Positions 45,189 through 57,057 of a stretch of 64,000 nucleotides of DNA are shown here, piece after piece. How positions within the stretch are numbered: position 1 is the stretch's first letter; every line of letters begins with the position of its first letter. The notes beneath the pieces were generated by a model. It did no database searches and was not told where the DNA came from. It saw only the letters and a program-made list of their open reading frames with translations. The position numbers were made by a program, and so were the translations under genes. Source of the stretch: Whalleya microplaca (lineage: Eukaryota; Ascomycota; Sordariomycetes; Xylariales; Xylariaceae); NCBI GenBank assembly GCA_022497155.1, contig MU385761.1, forward strand, positions 1 to 64,000, in the 5' to 3' direction.

Positions 45189-46688
45189 CTACTGTAGAGT
45201 CGCTCGAGCAGCCTTAAATTTCTCTTTAAGGCCTTCATATCCAGCTTTCCACTCTCCATCCATACCAGGCAGCGGATCCAACCCAGCCTTGGCTAGGTCA
45301 TTATTTATCCAACTCAAGATCTGCTCTATGTACACATCTTCTACCGTATGCATCGAGTGGAATCTATCCCCTGGCTGGAAACGGGACTTCCTATCTTTGT
45401 GCTCCTGCTTCATGACGGATACTGGTGGGAGCAGAGCATTCCCTGCAAAAACGTTGGCGACTACCTGAGCCTGAAAGTCAAAAAGCGAAAATGTTGATAC
45501 CAGATGGGAGACGCCGATAAACGCTAGAGACGGATCGGGGATGTAGAAGATATCCTTGTGCAGATTGTGCGTGATATAACCATCTGAGGTTATGAGCACT
45601 TTCTCATCGGCGTCTTCCCATGAGACAAAAGGCTGCTCTAACTCTCCAAGAAATGGGTAAGATGTAATATACCCGGTCGAAACCACAACATGGTCTATGT
45701 CATCTAGAACCGTACCGTCTTCAAGTATAACCTTTCCTGGTATTGCGCGACCATTCTCTAGCGCTGAAGATGTTGCTTCATTGGCCGTCTCATCGATTGT
45801 AAATTCGGAAACCATAGCGACTCTTTCAACGCCCTCGGGCAAGCGTGATGCCAGCACGTCGAATTTGCTTTCTCGTCTGCTTTGATATATCTTCTTGACG
45901 CCCAACTCGTCGGCTTCCTTGGCAATGTCGAGAGCAGAGACACCAGCACCAATGAGGAGTATCGTTTGGTCGCGGAAAGGCTCCGGCGTTCGATACTGCT
46001 TGGAATGCGTGACTCTGCCTGGAAAGCGCTGTTTCCAGACGGCCAGCCCACGTACATCAGGTACGAAAGGTACATGGTAATGCCCGCTTGCTACAATCAC
46101 AGCATCAAATCTCCAGCTCTTCTTTGTTAATGTATAGCTGGATTTGGTATTTAGTAGCGTACTCGTCTCAACACTCCACTGACGGTCACCAACTGGCTTC
46201 GCTACACTTTCTACCCGAGTGTGGAATAGTATATTGTCGTACACGTTATGTATCCTGGCAATATCATCAATGTATTGCCGGACGACTTTCTGGTCCACGA
46301 ATTCGCCACTACCTTCTGGCCAATGCAATAGACTACTTCGCATAACTGGTGTCGGGATATTGTTCTTGAGGCCATTATAGCATGGACCTGGCGGTCCATG
46401 CCTCAGCGCAACCTCTTCAGGACTCAATCCTTCTTTTTCAACATCCGCCCAGTTTTTGTTCGGCGGCCGGACATTGGGAAATGGCGGGTCTCTGTCTGGC
46501 TGAGGGTTGAAGTCCCACACGCCCCCGACCACGCCCGTCCGCTCAAAGACGGTGACATTGAGACCAGCCCGGAGAAGATGGGCTGCCGACACAACACCAC
46601 TGATTCCTGCACCGATGACTGCGACTTCTTTAACGGGGCCGAGCGATATACCACTCTCGGCCTTGATGTCATTAGTAGTAAAACCCAT
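45189..46688 (-). CDS. Flavin-containing monooxygenase (FMO family)
   Basis: Single exon, 499 codons. FMOs use FAD, NADPH and oxygen to oxygenate N- or S-containing substrates, or act as Baeyer-Villiger enzymes. Visible features are the FAD-binding GAGISG (residues 26-31) at the end of a beta-alpha-beta start, a second nucleotide-binding GAGVSA (247-252), and between them the class signature FPGRVTHSKQY (222-232), an F-x-G-x3-H-S-x2-Y form. I place the start at the ATG just upstream of the hydrophilic leader MGFTTNDIKAESG; earlier in-frame codons are not ATG. It lies 486 bp from the end of the permease gene on the same strand and next to the TauD-type gene, so a sulfur- or nitrogen-compound substrate is plausible but not shown. 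Confidence 0.88.
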   Translation of the reverse strand: MGFTTNDIKAESGISLGPVKEVAVIGAGISGVVSAAHLLRAGLNVTVFERTGVVGGVWDFNPQPDRDPPFPNVRPPNKNWADVEKEGLSPEEVALRHGPPGPCYNGLKNNIPTPVMRSSLLHWPEGSGEFVDQKVVRQYIDDIARIHNVYDNILFHTRVESVAKPVGDRQWSVETSTLLNTKSSYTLTKKSWRFDAVIVASGHYHVPFVPDVRGLAVWKQRFPGRVTHSKQYRTPEPFRDQTILLIGAGVSALDIAKEADELGVKKIYQSRRESKFDVLASRLPEGVERVAMVSEFTIDETANEATSSALENGRAIPGKVILEDGTVLDDIDHVVVSTGYITSYPFLGELEQPFVSWEDADEKVLITSDGYITHNLHKDIFYIPDPSLAFIGVSHLVSTFSLFDFQAQVVANVFAGNALLPPVSVMKQEHKDRKSRFQPGDRFHSMHTVEDVYIEQILSWINNDLAKAGLDPLPGMDGEWKAGYEGLKEKFKAARATLQ

Positions 46689-47173
46689 TGCAAGCACACG
46701 AAAGAAACGTTTAATGAACTCTAAGCATAGGTAGTATTACATAGGAAAACGGTCAGGAGACTGGAACAATGTCTTATTTATGGCACAATCTAATACGCGT
46801 CGGTACCTTATCACCGAATTAATCCCCCGACTGTACAGGGCTTACGAGATCGCTAGCCCTCTAGTGTAAGTAGTAGGAGTATGAGGTGATTTGCTGCGCT
46901 GATTACGTGCTTCCACATTCGGTGTGTCTCAAATGTGGCCATACAGGCTGATAAAGGAACATATGTTACGTGGGGCTATGCCATCGAACCCCATTGCCAT
47001 TCAGGTATTATTATGGTCATCGGCTCAAGAATTGAAATTATGGAAGCCCCTCGGATGTAAGTCTAATCTATAGTAGAGTAAGGCCAAAAGCTTTCTGTTA
47101 AGACGTTTAATCGATCTCAATTGTATAATTGAGAGAGCTATAAGCATCGCATATTTTCGTCTTGTATTTATGG
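46689..47173. promoter_or_regulatory. FMO promoter and permease 3' region
   Basis: 485 bp between the permease stop and the FMO start, both on the minus strand. It must contain the FMO promoter. I found no exact CYS3-type palindrome in it. Confidence 0.4.
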
Positions 47174-48781
47174 CTATTCTAAACTACCTGCGTGGGCTTT
47201 CCTGGCAAGTTCGCGGTGGTGCAGGAACCTAATTACCAGGGAAGTTACAATGAGGCCAGCGGCAATAAATACCATGGTGATGAACCCTTTGCGATACTCC
47301 GGTGCTTCAACCTGCTGCCAGATGATAAGCGGCAGCCATGCCTGAATAACGTAAGCCATCTCATTCATAGAGCCTACGACGAGCGCTCTCTCCTCGTTAT
47401 CGTCACTACAGATCTCATGGGCCCACGCAAATGTGAGTCCACTAATCCCGCTGCCTATTAACCCGATGATATAGCAAGCCCATTTCCAGCCGGTGGGAAT
47501 GCTCCAAACAGCAAGACTTGTATTGGTGATAATGTTGACAACTCCAGAAAATATCATAGGTGGCCATCGTGCACCTCTGAAGAGCGAATCAGATGTCCAG
47601 GCGTATATATACGTGAATATCACGGCAATCGCTGCCGCAATTGTCGGATACGTGTTGATGGCCGTAATGCTATACCCTTCTGACTTCAGCCAAAGAGCAA
47701 AAGCCGGCTGGCTACCATAGCCAGACCCGTTGTTAAAGAAGATATACAACAGCGTAAGAGTATAGATATGCCACGACGTGAATATCTTCTTGAACTTGGC
47801 CTTCGTGTAGCTTCCTCGGTTGGCTCGACCTTCGAATTTCATCCGTTTCTTCGCCAAGGCTATCTCATCTTTGGTCAACCACCAGGCACGGGTGATCTCA
47901 GGTACATCAGGGAACAGGAAGAATCCCGCTATGGCAACTGGTAACGAAATGACGGTGTTAATTATAAACAGCCATTGCCAACCATAATAGCCGCCCACGC
48001 TATCCAGTCGGTAAACAGCAGCCATTAAGTAGCCTGAGAACATTGTGCCAATTGAACCGCTAGCGTGAAAGATGCAACTGCGTTTAGCGAGTTCGTCTTT
48101 TCGATACCAAGATCCGATCACGTATTGCATCCCTGGATAAAAAGCACTTTCGGCGAGCCCAATAAAGAACCGCAAGGCGTATACTTGCTGAGCTGTCTTG
48201 CATTTTGCAAGTAAAATTGTCAGAACTGACCATGTAACCTGAAGCTTGTTAGCTGTCTCATAAGCCAATTGAAGCTCGTAAGTAGATACACACCTCACAT
48301 GCCGGAATCCAAATTGACGGCCGCACTTTAGTAAGCAACATGTTGCTGATGCTGTAAGTTCTACTGGACAAGAGAGGTGATATAATGACGCTCCTTACCT
48401 TGGAATTTCGCCGATAACATAGCCGACTGTCCAACAAGTAACCATATAATTGAGCTGGTTACCGTAAAGACCTAGGTCTTCTTTCATCCCTGAAACGAAG
48501 GCACTGTTGACATTGACTTGGTCAAGATATTTGATGAAGTAACCCAACGAAGCAAATGTCAAAATCACGGCATCCAACTTAAACAAAAATCGCCTTTCTT
48601 CCGGAGACTTATCAAAAGTGTCCCAAAAGTAAGACCGCCATGTTCGCTTTGGTTTCTCAGCTACTGAAATAGCAGAATGGGTATGAAGAGATTCATCGTC
48701 ACTGCGATCAGGGCTCTGAGTTGCCAACTTGCTGTCGACTTGGACCGCACCCTTGATGGGGGCGTTCTCCTGGCTTGCCAT
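47174..48781 (-). CDS. MFS transporter, Dal5/allantoate permease family
   Basis: Three exons: 48781-48399, 48351-48294 and 48238-47174; 501 codons and about 12 membrane segments. The hydrophilic N-terminal ~75 residues are followed by LDAVILTFASLGYFIKYLDQVNVNSAFVSG, then CWTVGYVIGEIPR and the WSVLTILLAK helix; the cytoplasmic loop has WWLTKDEIALAKKRM. These are hallmarks of the anion:cation symporter branch of the major facilitator superfamily, which imports allantoate, vitamins such as pantothenate and nicotinate, and organic acids. The start is the first ATG; an in-frame GTG lies five codons upstream. The gene is divergent from the TauD-type dioxygenase, which suggests that it imports that enzyme's substrate. 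Confidence 0.88.
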
Positions 48782-49713
48782 TTCGCCTTGTTCCACGGAA
48801 TAAGAGATCGAACCCGACGATAGGGCGTTCAGGGCATTGATTTAAAGAGCCCAGTTTACTATGAGGTTATACAGGGTTCGAACTCATTCCCCTAGCTAGT
48901 GGATTCATCCCACGGAGCAACTAACAGGGTGTGTCTTCTGTGTTTCGTTTCCTTCAGTCGATAATCGGCCAGACCCCCAAATCTGATGCCTGTGGTACTA
49001 ACCAGCGCCATCCTAAGTAGCTCTCCGGGCACTCCCGGGCCCCGTATCTTGGTAGAGATCATGCTCGCGAGACTAGTCTCATGTATAGCATGCTCGACAA
49101 TTGGTCAGATATATGGACTATCTATTGGATCTCACAACTCATGCACCATATTGCGACACTACGGGGTTAGATAAGCCCATCTGGTGTTGCAGAGGACGAA
49201 GTTCATGATCACCTCAAATATGCATGTCATGACGCCATGTTCCCCTCACATAAAATCTAGACTAACAACGCGCCGCGTCTGAAAATTCACGCCTAGGATA
49301 GAAGACATGTTGCGCCATTCTTCCCCATCTTTACGAATTGGTAAAAGCGCCAATAATGATTGTCATTGACTGTGGGGAACAGCCTGCCTCCTATACATTG
49401 CTCCTCCATGCAACCAGGTATCGTGCTGCTACTCCAACTGATAATGCGCTTGACGAAAGACGTATTACCAATCCAGCATTACAAACAATGAAGCTCAGTC
49501 GTTCGATGCTATCCTGTGATCAAGCGTTGCGAACACGACATTCACTGCCGGCAATTTCTACTGGCACAGTTGTGATTTCTCGCATATAAACTTGTGTAGG
49601 AGGTCCTGAAAAAGAGAAACACGCAGAAGTTGTTTAGAAAAGTAAATACTTTAAAGTGCAAAAATATTTTAGTAAAAGAAGACATCCCTAGCTACCTGTG
49701 TGATATTGCAACA
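48782..49713. promoter_or_regulatory. Divergent promoter region of permease and TauD-type gene
   Basis: 932 bp between the two start codons. It holds a perfect match to the CYS3/Met4-type palindrome at 49229-49238 (separate entry). Short open frames here (48986-49174, 49338-49589) are not protein-like. Confidence 0.5.
49229..49238. promoter_or_regulatory. CYS3-type palindrome ATGACGCCAT
   Basis: Matches the published Neurospora CYS3 binding consensus ATGRYRYCAT at all ten positions. It lies about 475 bp upstream of the TauD-type start and 450 bp upstream of the permease start, within their shared promoter. CYS3 is the bZIP activator of sulfur-acquisition genes under sulfur limitation. A chance match in 0.9 kb is possible, so this is suggestive only. 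Confidence 0.5.
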
Positions 49714-50992
49714 ATGACACCGGCACCAATAGACGAAAGAATCAAGGATGTTGCGGAGCCACGCAAAGACACCCTCGGACTCCCCGAGCCGGCTCTCCAG
49801 CGACTGAAAAAGGCCGGCATCGACCTCTCAAACGGGTATCCTTACCGTCCCTCAAGACCGCTTTATATTCAGGATATCTATAATATCCGGAATAAAGAGT
49901 GGGTGCATAATGACCCCGGAGCACGCGCGGACAAGTCGAAATCGGCGTTACTATCCGCTGCGACTAAAGTTACGGACTTGACTTCCCATATAGGGACCGA
50001 GATTGAGGGCCTACAGCTCAAAGACCTGACTAATCAGCAAAAAGATGAGCTAGCCCTGCTCATCGCCGAAAGGAGTGTTGTCTTCTTCCGTGACCAGGAC
50101 CTCTCACCCCAGCAGCAGTTGGAGCTAGGGAAGTATTATGGAAAAGTCGAGATCCACGTGAGTCCCGCTAACCGACTTCCCCTGACTTGATCAGTGCAAA
50201 ATTCGTTCGTAGACTTACCTAAGCCATAGCCACAAGGGCCGCAAGTGCCAGGCGAACTAGGCGTGACGGTAATCTGGCCTGACCTGTTCGCTACCGAGAG
50301 GGCGGCTAACTTCCGAAATCCTGGTGGCGCATCCCGGTGGCACACGGACTTGGTCCATGAGCTGCAGCCCGCGGGGATCACCCACCTGCACAACGACACG
50401 ATTCCGCCCATTGGCGGAGACACGCTGTGGGCGAGTGGGTACTCGGCCTACGAGAAATTGTCGCCAGACTTCCGGAAGATCATCGACGGCAAGCTGGCCG
50501 TCTATCGTTCGGCTCACTCGTACCTCGATCGCGAGAATCCAGATGCGGGCCCGAAGTTTCTTGAGCGCGTGCATCCTCTCGTGCGCGTCCATCCGGCGAC
50601 GGGCTGGAAGGCGCTGTGGGTCAACCGTGCGATGACTGATCGGATCGTGGGCCTAGACCGCGCGGAGAGCGATGTCATCCTCAACTACTTGTATGATGTG
50701 TACGAAAGGAATGTAGACATCCAGGTCAGGTTTAGATGGACGCCGAATACGAGTGCGCTTTGGGATAATAGGTGAGTTACCCAAAACAGAGTGCTCAGGG
50801 GACTCCGACTAACTCAACACAAGAATTACGATACATAATGCCAGCTGGGATTACGGCGGGAAGTACCCTAGGCACGGAACTAGGGTCACCACGCTTGGGG
50901 AGAAGCCCTTCTTTGATCCCGCTGCTCCAACTAGGCGTGAGGCCCTAGGATTATTGGACCCAGGCGAGAAACAGATAGATGGGCCTGCCTAA
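49714..50992 (+). CDS. TauD/TfdA-family 2OG-Fe(II) dioxygenase
   Basis: Three exons: 49714-50157, 50230-50771 and 50824-50992; 384 codons. These enzymes use 2-oxoglutarate and O2 to hydroxylate taurine, other sulfonates, alkyl sulfates or related compounds, releasing sulfite or sulfate as a sulfur source (yeast Jlp1 is an example). The iron ligands are visible: His186 and Asp188 in SRWHTDLVH and the distal His333 in TIHNASWD; Arg345 or Arg349 in YPRHGTRVTTLG is positioned to bind 2-oxoglutarate. The start at MTPAPIDERIKD follows a leader without coding features. Divergent from the permease gene and near an FMO gene. Substrate is inferred. Confidence 0.9.
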
Positions 50993-51430
50993 AAGGCTGA
51001 TGCTGGCATTCGATATATTGTATTTTACCTCGTAATACAGATACAAACCACATTTCTATATGAGCCAGTGCACACTATTATATATAGGGTGGCCTCCAAA
51101 AAAAAATGAGAGGAGCTCTCCTAGATGAGGGGTAGATGAGTGAATGATAATGAAGAAAGAAAAACCTAAGTACATGCAAACATTTGTTTCCTGAGCAATG
51201 TGTCGTTTCTACTCCAGTACAGACGGCTGCATGCATTTTTCCTGCAGTAGTACGCCGCATCGCAAACCCTCACCAAAGGCGCGCTTTCTTTACTACTTTC
51301 ATAGTACTGGGTTTGTGCCTCTTGCCATCTCCGTAGCCGTGATATCGCCAGATCTCCTGATTCGACCGACACTACATACGATCCATCGCTGGCTTCTCTC
51401 TTAGCAGAGCTGTCTGCCCACCATATCAGC
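50993..51430. other. Intergenic region
   Basis: 438 bp between two plus-strand genes. Nothing beyond a 3' UTR and a promoter is evident. Confidence 0.4.
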
Positions 51431-53856
51431 ATGGATCTTGCAAAGATCCCAATTGTCCAGTACAATGTGGAAAATAAAAACATCCCAGGTGACCCAACCG
51501 GGTGGAAGATGAAAGATTGCGGCAACATTGCTCATTGGAATCATGATGACCGATACTTAGTAAGTCAAGTATTATTCTTGTTGGGCTAATCTAACGTAGG
51601 CACATAGCGCTTTCCTAGATTCAAGGACTCTGATTTTGACCTCCGGTTTGATCCAAAAATCACGGCGGTGAAGAGCTATCTCGCCAGTATAGTCCGCGAT
51701 GGCGTCAGAGTAGCTCGCGATCATGGTACTGTCATCCGAGATACAGACGAAGAACTAGTTATCCAAGATAACATCGAGGGTTTCGCGATGCACATAATGC
51801 AATTGAAAGATGTGTCCTACAAGGACAAACCCTCATACACGAAGACGACGAGATCGAAGAAAGTAGAGGAGCTCTCTAGCAATAACATGACAGCTATTGA
51901 GCCAGCCATCGATCGAGAAATGGTAACTGTGCTAATGGCTCAGAGAATGTACCGAGGCGAAGCCTCATCTATGCCCATGCACCGACCTACGGCAGCTAAC
52001 CAGCAAAGTACCGAGAACCGCAAAGGGTGGTACAAATCGATGCGTCAGGATGCTATACGTACCATTTGGGTCGAGATGTCCCGAGAACAAAGAGATGCGA
52101 TTCGTGCCGAAGCACGGAATCCACCTAGCGAGCTTGAGCATTTGATCCAGCAAATCCGGGAGGGGGATACAAGCCGTCCAAAAGACTATTACTGGCAACA
52201 TCTACAAGACGAAATGGCTGCAAAGGATCCGACTATCTACGACACATTAGACCATGACATTGTCCTTGTTCTAGACAAGGACTCGGCAGCTGTTATGTGC
52301 AAGTTCAGGGGGTTGTTCCAATTCCTCTTTGGCGAAGAGCGTATGAGTAAAGTTGACGATGCTGTTCGACAATGGTCTTCTTTTCCTCCGCTGCCGCTTC
52401 CTGACTCGACTCGACATATGGTGGATAAATATATTCGCAAATATGAGCATCCGGAAATGGATCTTGAGAAGGCGCAATCGCTTGAAGAGATTGGTATGCA
52501 CGAAAATCTATCGATTTTGAACCTTGGATCTTCCTTTCTTAAACTGTCTTCCAATTCTCGTTTTCTACGGCAGCTAACATTTGACAGTAAGTTTGTTGTT
52601 CTGGTAGTCATTTAGTATGCCTTCAGAAGGAGGCATTGTATTGAATCCCACTGAGTATTGAATTTGGAAGCTGACAAGTTACCTTCCACACGTTAGGAAG
52701 CGCGACACCAATGTGTCGTTCACTACGGCACATGGGCTATGCAAGGTCATCGTAATCCTAAGCGCCTTATGAGAACTCCGGACACTATGCTCCGAAGAGG
52801 TGCTCCTCGGTCGGTCATGGAAGATGATGTTGACATGCTTTTCCCCATATTTATCGAGAAAGCTGCTGGTATAGGATCTGAAGTTGTTCGGTATCTCTTC
52901 AGTACTTTGGACTCTGTAGAATATGGTACGTGAGAATATCTCTCGGGTCCGGACCCTAAAATTTTGGGATTCGAACCATGTCATTCTACTTTGTCATAGT
53001 AACTAACCTCCTTTATAGTACGTTATTTGTCTCTTATTTGCCTCCTGATTTCACCTAGGCCCAGTTCGAGAAATGCATACGAACTTTCCATCGAGGCTTT
53101 TGGTCCCAACAGTAGTGGCTAACATGCAATAGGCAGAATGTTGCGAGGTATTCAAGACATTGCCTTCCAGACTGCGAATGGGCATGTCCGAGCCAACTTT
53201 CTCAACGCTATTCGTGTTGGGAATTAATTCTTACACCGGAAGGCATAGAGACTCTGGAGACGTCGACTTTGGCCTTCCTGGCCTCGTTGCTCTTGGTAAT
53301 TACGACGGTAAGTGGGAATTGCATTAGTATAAATATTTATGGACATCGCAAGCAAATGCATAAAAACATGGCCACGTCTTGCTAACAACCCACCTTAGGA
53401 GGTCACATATGTTTTCCCCAGTTGGCACTGCGGCTTCCCTACCAACCTGGTGACTCTCTTGTATTTCGAGGTTCCGAATTGGAACACTTTGTTTCTGATT
53501 GGAGCGGCTATCGGATCTTCATGGCATACACAAACCACCAGCCGGTACGGAACTACGCATACCGAATGGTAGGCAAGTTGCCACCGAAACCAAATGACGA
53601 GTGGCATCCAGACCGCGTAGCAGAGGTCGAGAGAGGTGCTAAGGTGACCATCACGCCGGAATCCGAGCCAGACATCGAGAGCTATGATCCGTGTTACAGG
53701 GAGCCGGTGTCTCCGGAACCCGAGGAACTCTGGGAAGCCGACATACACGGGTCCGCATATTTGGCAAAACCTCAAGAGTCCGCGACAAACTCAAGCTTGG
53801 ATAGCTCGCAGGACTCGAAAATGTCTCGAGGGAGACTGATCGTCTCTATTCCTTAG
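51431..53856 (+). pseudogene. 2OG-Fe(II)-oxygenase-like gene with several frame breaks
   Basis: Clear coding pieces are 51431-51559 and 51608-52586 (spliced by a 48-bp intron), 52697-52925, 53133-53307 and 53399-53856. The C-terminal part has the iron-binding pattern H-x-D in YTGRHRDSGDVDFG and the distal His and Arg in LEHFVSDWSGYR, with GGHICFPQLALRLPYQPGD between them, resembling the TET/JBP-like oxygenase arrangement. The N-terminal ~370 residues are unrecognised. In the middle the conceptual protein changes frame near 52697, near 52765 and near 52926-53040, and a stop (TAG) precedes 53133. Each break could be mended by one base in a short G or C run, so it is either a decayed gene or one with assembly errors. 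An unusual splice pattern cannot be excluded. Some product could still form from the intact first part. Confidence 0.55.
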
Positions 53857-54548
53857 CCGGAGCGACATAAAACTGTCACAGAATAACATTCTCTAGATAG
53901 TCTTTAGACGATGGAGAATAGTTCTCAGGTGCTCACCTAGGATTCAACCTCTATTCTCCCTTCCGCTTTGTTTACTGATTGTAACTTGTCGAGCAACGCC
54001 CTGAGGGATAATGAGTCGGCATCCAAAGCCAGGATGAATAGCCATATTTGAATCGCCTGTCAGGTTCTCAATCAAAATGGTAAGGATAAGTGTTAAGATA
54101 CTCGGTATTTAGGCTGTTATGTTAGGGTGTGACATAGGTGCATTGTATTGTAGCTCGCTATCATGACGAATATGCATAAAACCTATCACACGTTAAGCTT
54201 GAATATAATATGAACAGTAGCAACATGATGATCCAATAATTATCCGGGAAGCATCCGGTGATAAGTCTTCATCTCCGTAGAGTGAATTTAGTTAAGTTTA
54301 CTGTAACATGATAACTACTTATAACTTAAATACACAATTAAATCCTTAAAGTGTTCTATATACGTATATATATAGCAAGATGCAATGATTTCGAAACTCG
54401 ACAAATATGATGTTAAAAGTTTTATGAAAATTTTGATGCTTCAATGTTTTCAGTTCCTCTGCCTTGATTATCCCCTATCCCCTACTCCTAGACTAACCAA
54501 CCATCAATCGATATAATTTCTCTACGTCGGAGACAACACTATCCGACT
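53857..54548. other. Intergenic region between convergent genes
   Basis: 692 bp, AT-rich toward the right. No gene or repeat seen. Confidence 0.4.
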
Positions 54549-57057
54549 TCAAGCCGCATTAAAGATGACACTCTGAACCCATTGTTGGATGAATGCGTCA
54601 CTCTCACCCTCGAATTGCTTTGTAACGCCAATCTGTGCTTGGTCGAGCAGTTGCTCTACTGTAGGCCGGTATTGTGGCCAATGACTCATACAGTTGTAGA
54701 TCGTCCGGCGGAGCTCTTCATCAGCCCAAAGATATTCATTATCCTCGGCCTTCATCAGTTCTGGGCAGTAAGAGAAGATATTTTCCCCACCAATGGCTTT
54801 GAGGGCCGCATCAGCATCACCGTTAAAATTATCCGCAAGCCTTGGGTCGGCAAACCCGAGCGGCCACTGTGGGTTAGGAGGCATAGGACCTTGTAGCTGA
54901 GTAATGAAGCTCCACATGGTCTAAACAGGTATTATGAGCTTAAAGACGTGGAATTGACATTGGTGACAGTAGACTTACCATCGCGATGCCCCAGACGTTT
55001 GTGGCTGATGTATAGTAGCCGGGGAGAACGGACGTGTCGGCTACGTCCGCTGCGTCAGGCTCTGGGGGCAGCTGATCCCAAGCTGAACAGAATTGTTCCT
55101 AGAAACGTACATGTCAATTTACAACTTCAATTGCAGGGATGCAAACTTACGGGTGCTAAATACCCAAGCTTACCCCTACAGCGTCTGTTGAAGTAATATA
55201 TGCTTTATTTTGTTCTCATTGTTAGAATGACTTTAAACTATTTCTGTTTGTGTGTAGTACGTACTTTCGTTTCCGTTTTTTAACCACCTCTGCGAGACCA
55301 AAGTCGGCAATCTAAGATCTGGTAAGCTTTGTGGTGCGACCTAGTATACAGGTTTGGAAGAACCCCTTACCTTCAATCTCGGAACCAGTGGGTGTTCCAC
55401 ATCGGCGACTTTGCCTTCATTATCGTCGTCGTCGTCGTCGTCATTTGGGGCAGCCCTCTTCCCCCCCGATCTCGTGGTAACGCCAGCTACTGCTTTGCCT
55501 TTTCCTGTGCCTCTCCCTCGTTTGCGTGAGCTATCTATATATTCATCATCATCGTCATCATTTGTCCTCCCCCTCTTTCTCGTGTTACCTGTCGCCTTGC
55601 CTTTGCCTTTGCCGCCTGCGCTACTGCCTGGGAGTCTTGGTTGACGTCCAAGATCACCAATGAAGACTGTAGAATACGCACGCGCATGGTTAGTCAATTG
55701 GACCGTAAACTGTAATTGTCTGTGCCTACCGTTTTTAGGGTCGATATCGAAATGGACCATGTCTTTTGCCCTCCATCTCTTTTCCGCGGGAGGGACTTCC
55801 TCGACTAAGTCTGCCTTTTTAAGCAGGTACTCCCTAGCGCGTCGCTGTTGGTCGTCTGCCATCGTATCGTTTCTGCGCGTTCGAAGGCCTCCCCTCCTCT
55901 TAGCACTCGGCTGTTCAAGATCCTCTGGCTTAGGCGGCCTGGGGCGGTCTGGATGGAACTTTCGCGGAGGATATTTCATTGCGACGCAGGCCCGAACAAC
56001 TAGATTGATACTTTAGCAGCTAGACTCGAGTTAGAGGAGATCAGTGAGTCGGCACTCACGACATAACCACATAGACCAGAGGATTCGATTCGGTATTTCA
56101 AAAGTCTCGCCCCTCTCCTCAGCTGCGTCGACTAGATCCTGGATCTTCAGAATCAGGTTCTGGAGGTCACCGTTCGGAACATATTCAAGAAGCAAGTAAT
56201 CTTCTCTTGGCTCTTCAGGGGGGCCCTGTCCACGTGTTCGTCGTGGGGGGTTATCTCTTGCTTGTATACGAGCGAAGTGCCTTTGATGCTTCGCTCTCAA
56301 TTCGGCTTGGCCTGTTGCTAAAAGCTGCGAACGGGTTTTCTTCGGAGGAGGTTGTTCTGCCACACTGTCGTCGCCACTACTCTCAGCCGCGTCCGACGAG
56401 TCGTCCTCTACCGGCCGCTTCTGATATCTGGCCAATGGGTCTTGGCCTATTTCAGGCGGATGGATTATTTGGACACAGTGTGCAGCATGTTTCATTCGCT
56501 ACACGCATCCCTTTAGCGGCTGGACGAACTGCAATGGTGGGCAAGTAAGCCTAACTTACCCTTGTCGACTTTTCTTCTTCGCGTATTCCGTCATCTTCCC
56601 AGTTACTCTCGAGGCCGACTTTAACTACGAAGTCCAAACTTTCTCCGTCCTCTTCACTTATGTACTTGAAGTGAAGCGCGAGGCCCATGCCCCCAGTTGC
56701 AAGAACTTTCTGGAACTCCAACGTGTCATTTGATCCGAAGAAGGTTTTTACAGACTGAACTTGCTTCTTCAATTTCTTTTGAAAAGCGTCCGCATCTTTC
56801 GGCAGGTTGTCCAGATCAGGTTTCTCATATCTGGCCCATCCGTATTGTGTGTATTGCCTCACACCGTTGAAGAGAACGGTAGCGCGATGTGGACCATCCC
56901 TTGTGGGAAGACTGATGTTTTCCCAGTCATTTCTGCGGGCCAAGGTTTGCGGAATTTTCCAACGTGGATCATCACCCTTCTCCCTGTATTCTTTCCATTG
57001 CAATATGGCTCGCTGACAACACTCCCTGAACCATGCTTTATTCGCTTCGGTGGTCAT
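54549..57057 (-). CDS. Protein kinase with long insert before the DFG motif
   Basis: Eight exons: 57057-56560, 56498-56060, 55999-55730, 55666-55371, 55311-55265, 55202-55151, 55098-54979 and 54920-54549; 697 codons. Kinase landmarks in order: Gly-rich loop LATGGMGLALHF (119-130), Lys146 in FVVKVG, LLLEYVPNGDL, catalytic loop HFDIDPKN (Asp397, Asn402; HFD in place of HRD), DFG at 504-506 (KIADFGLAE), and LAPE at 532-535. The C-lobe ends with SHWPQYRPTVEQLL. Normally about 13 residues separate the Asn from DFG; here there are 101, including Gly/Lys/Arg-rich and Asp-rich runs (DDDDDE, DDDDDDDN). Another charged insert (about 186-265) interrupts the N-lobe. All introns are 52-63 bp and keep phase. 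It resembles fungal kinases of unknown role; the HFD variant occurs in many of them. Probably catalytic, and the inserts may be nuclear-targeting or regulatory. Confidence 0.82.
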
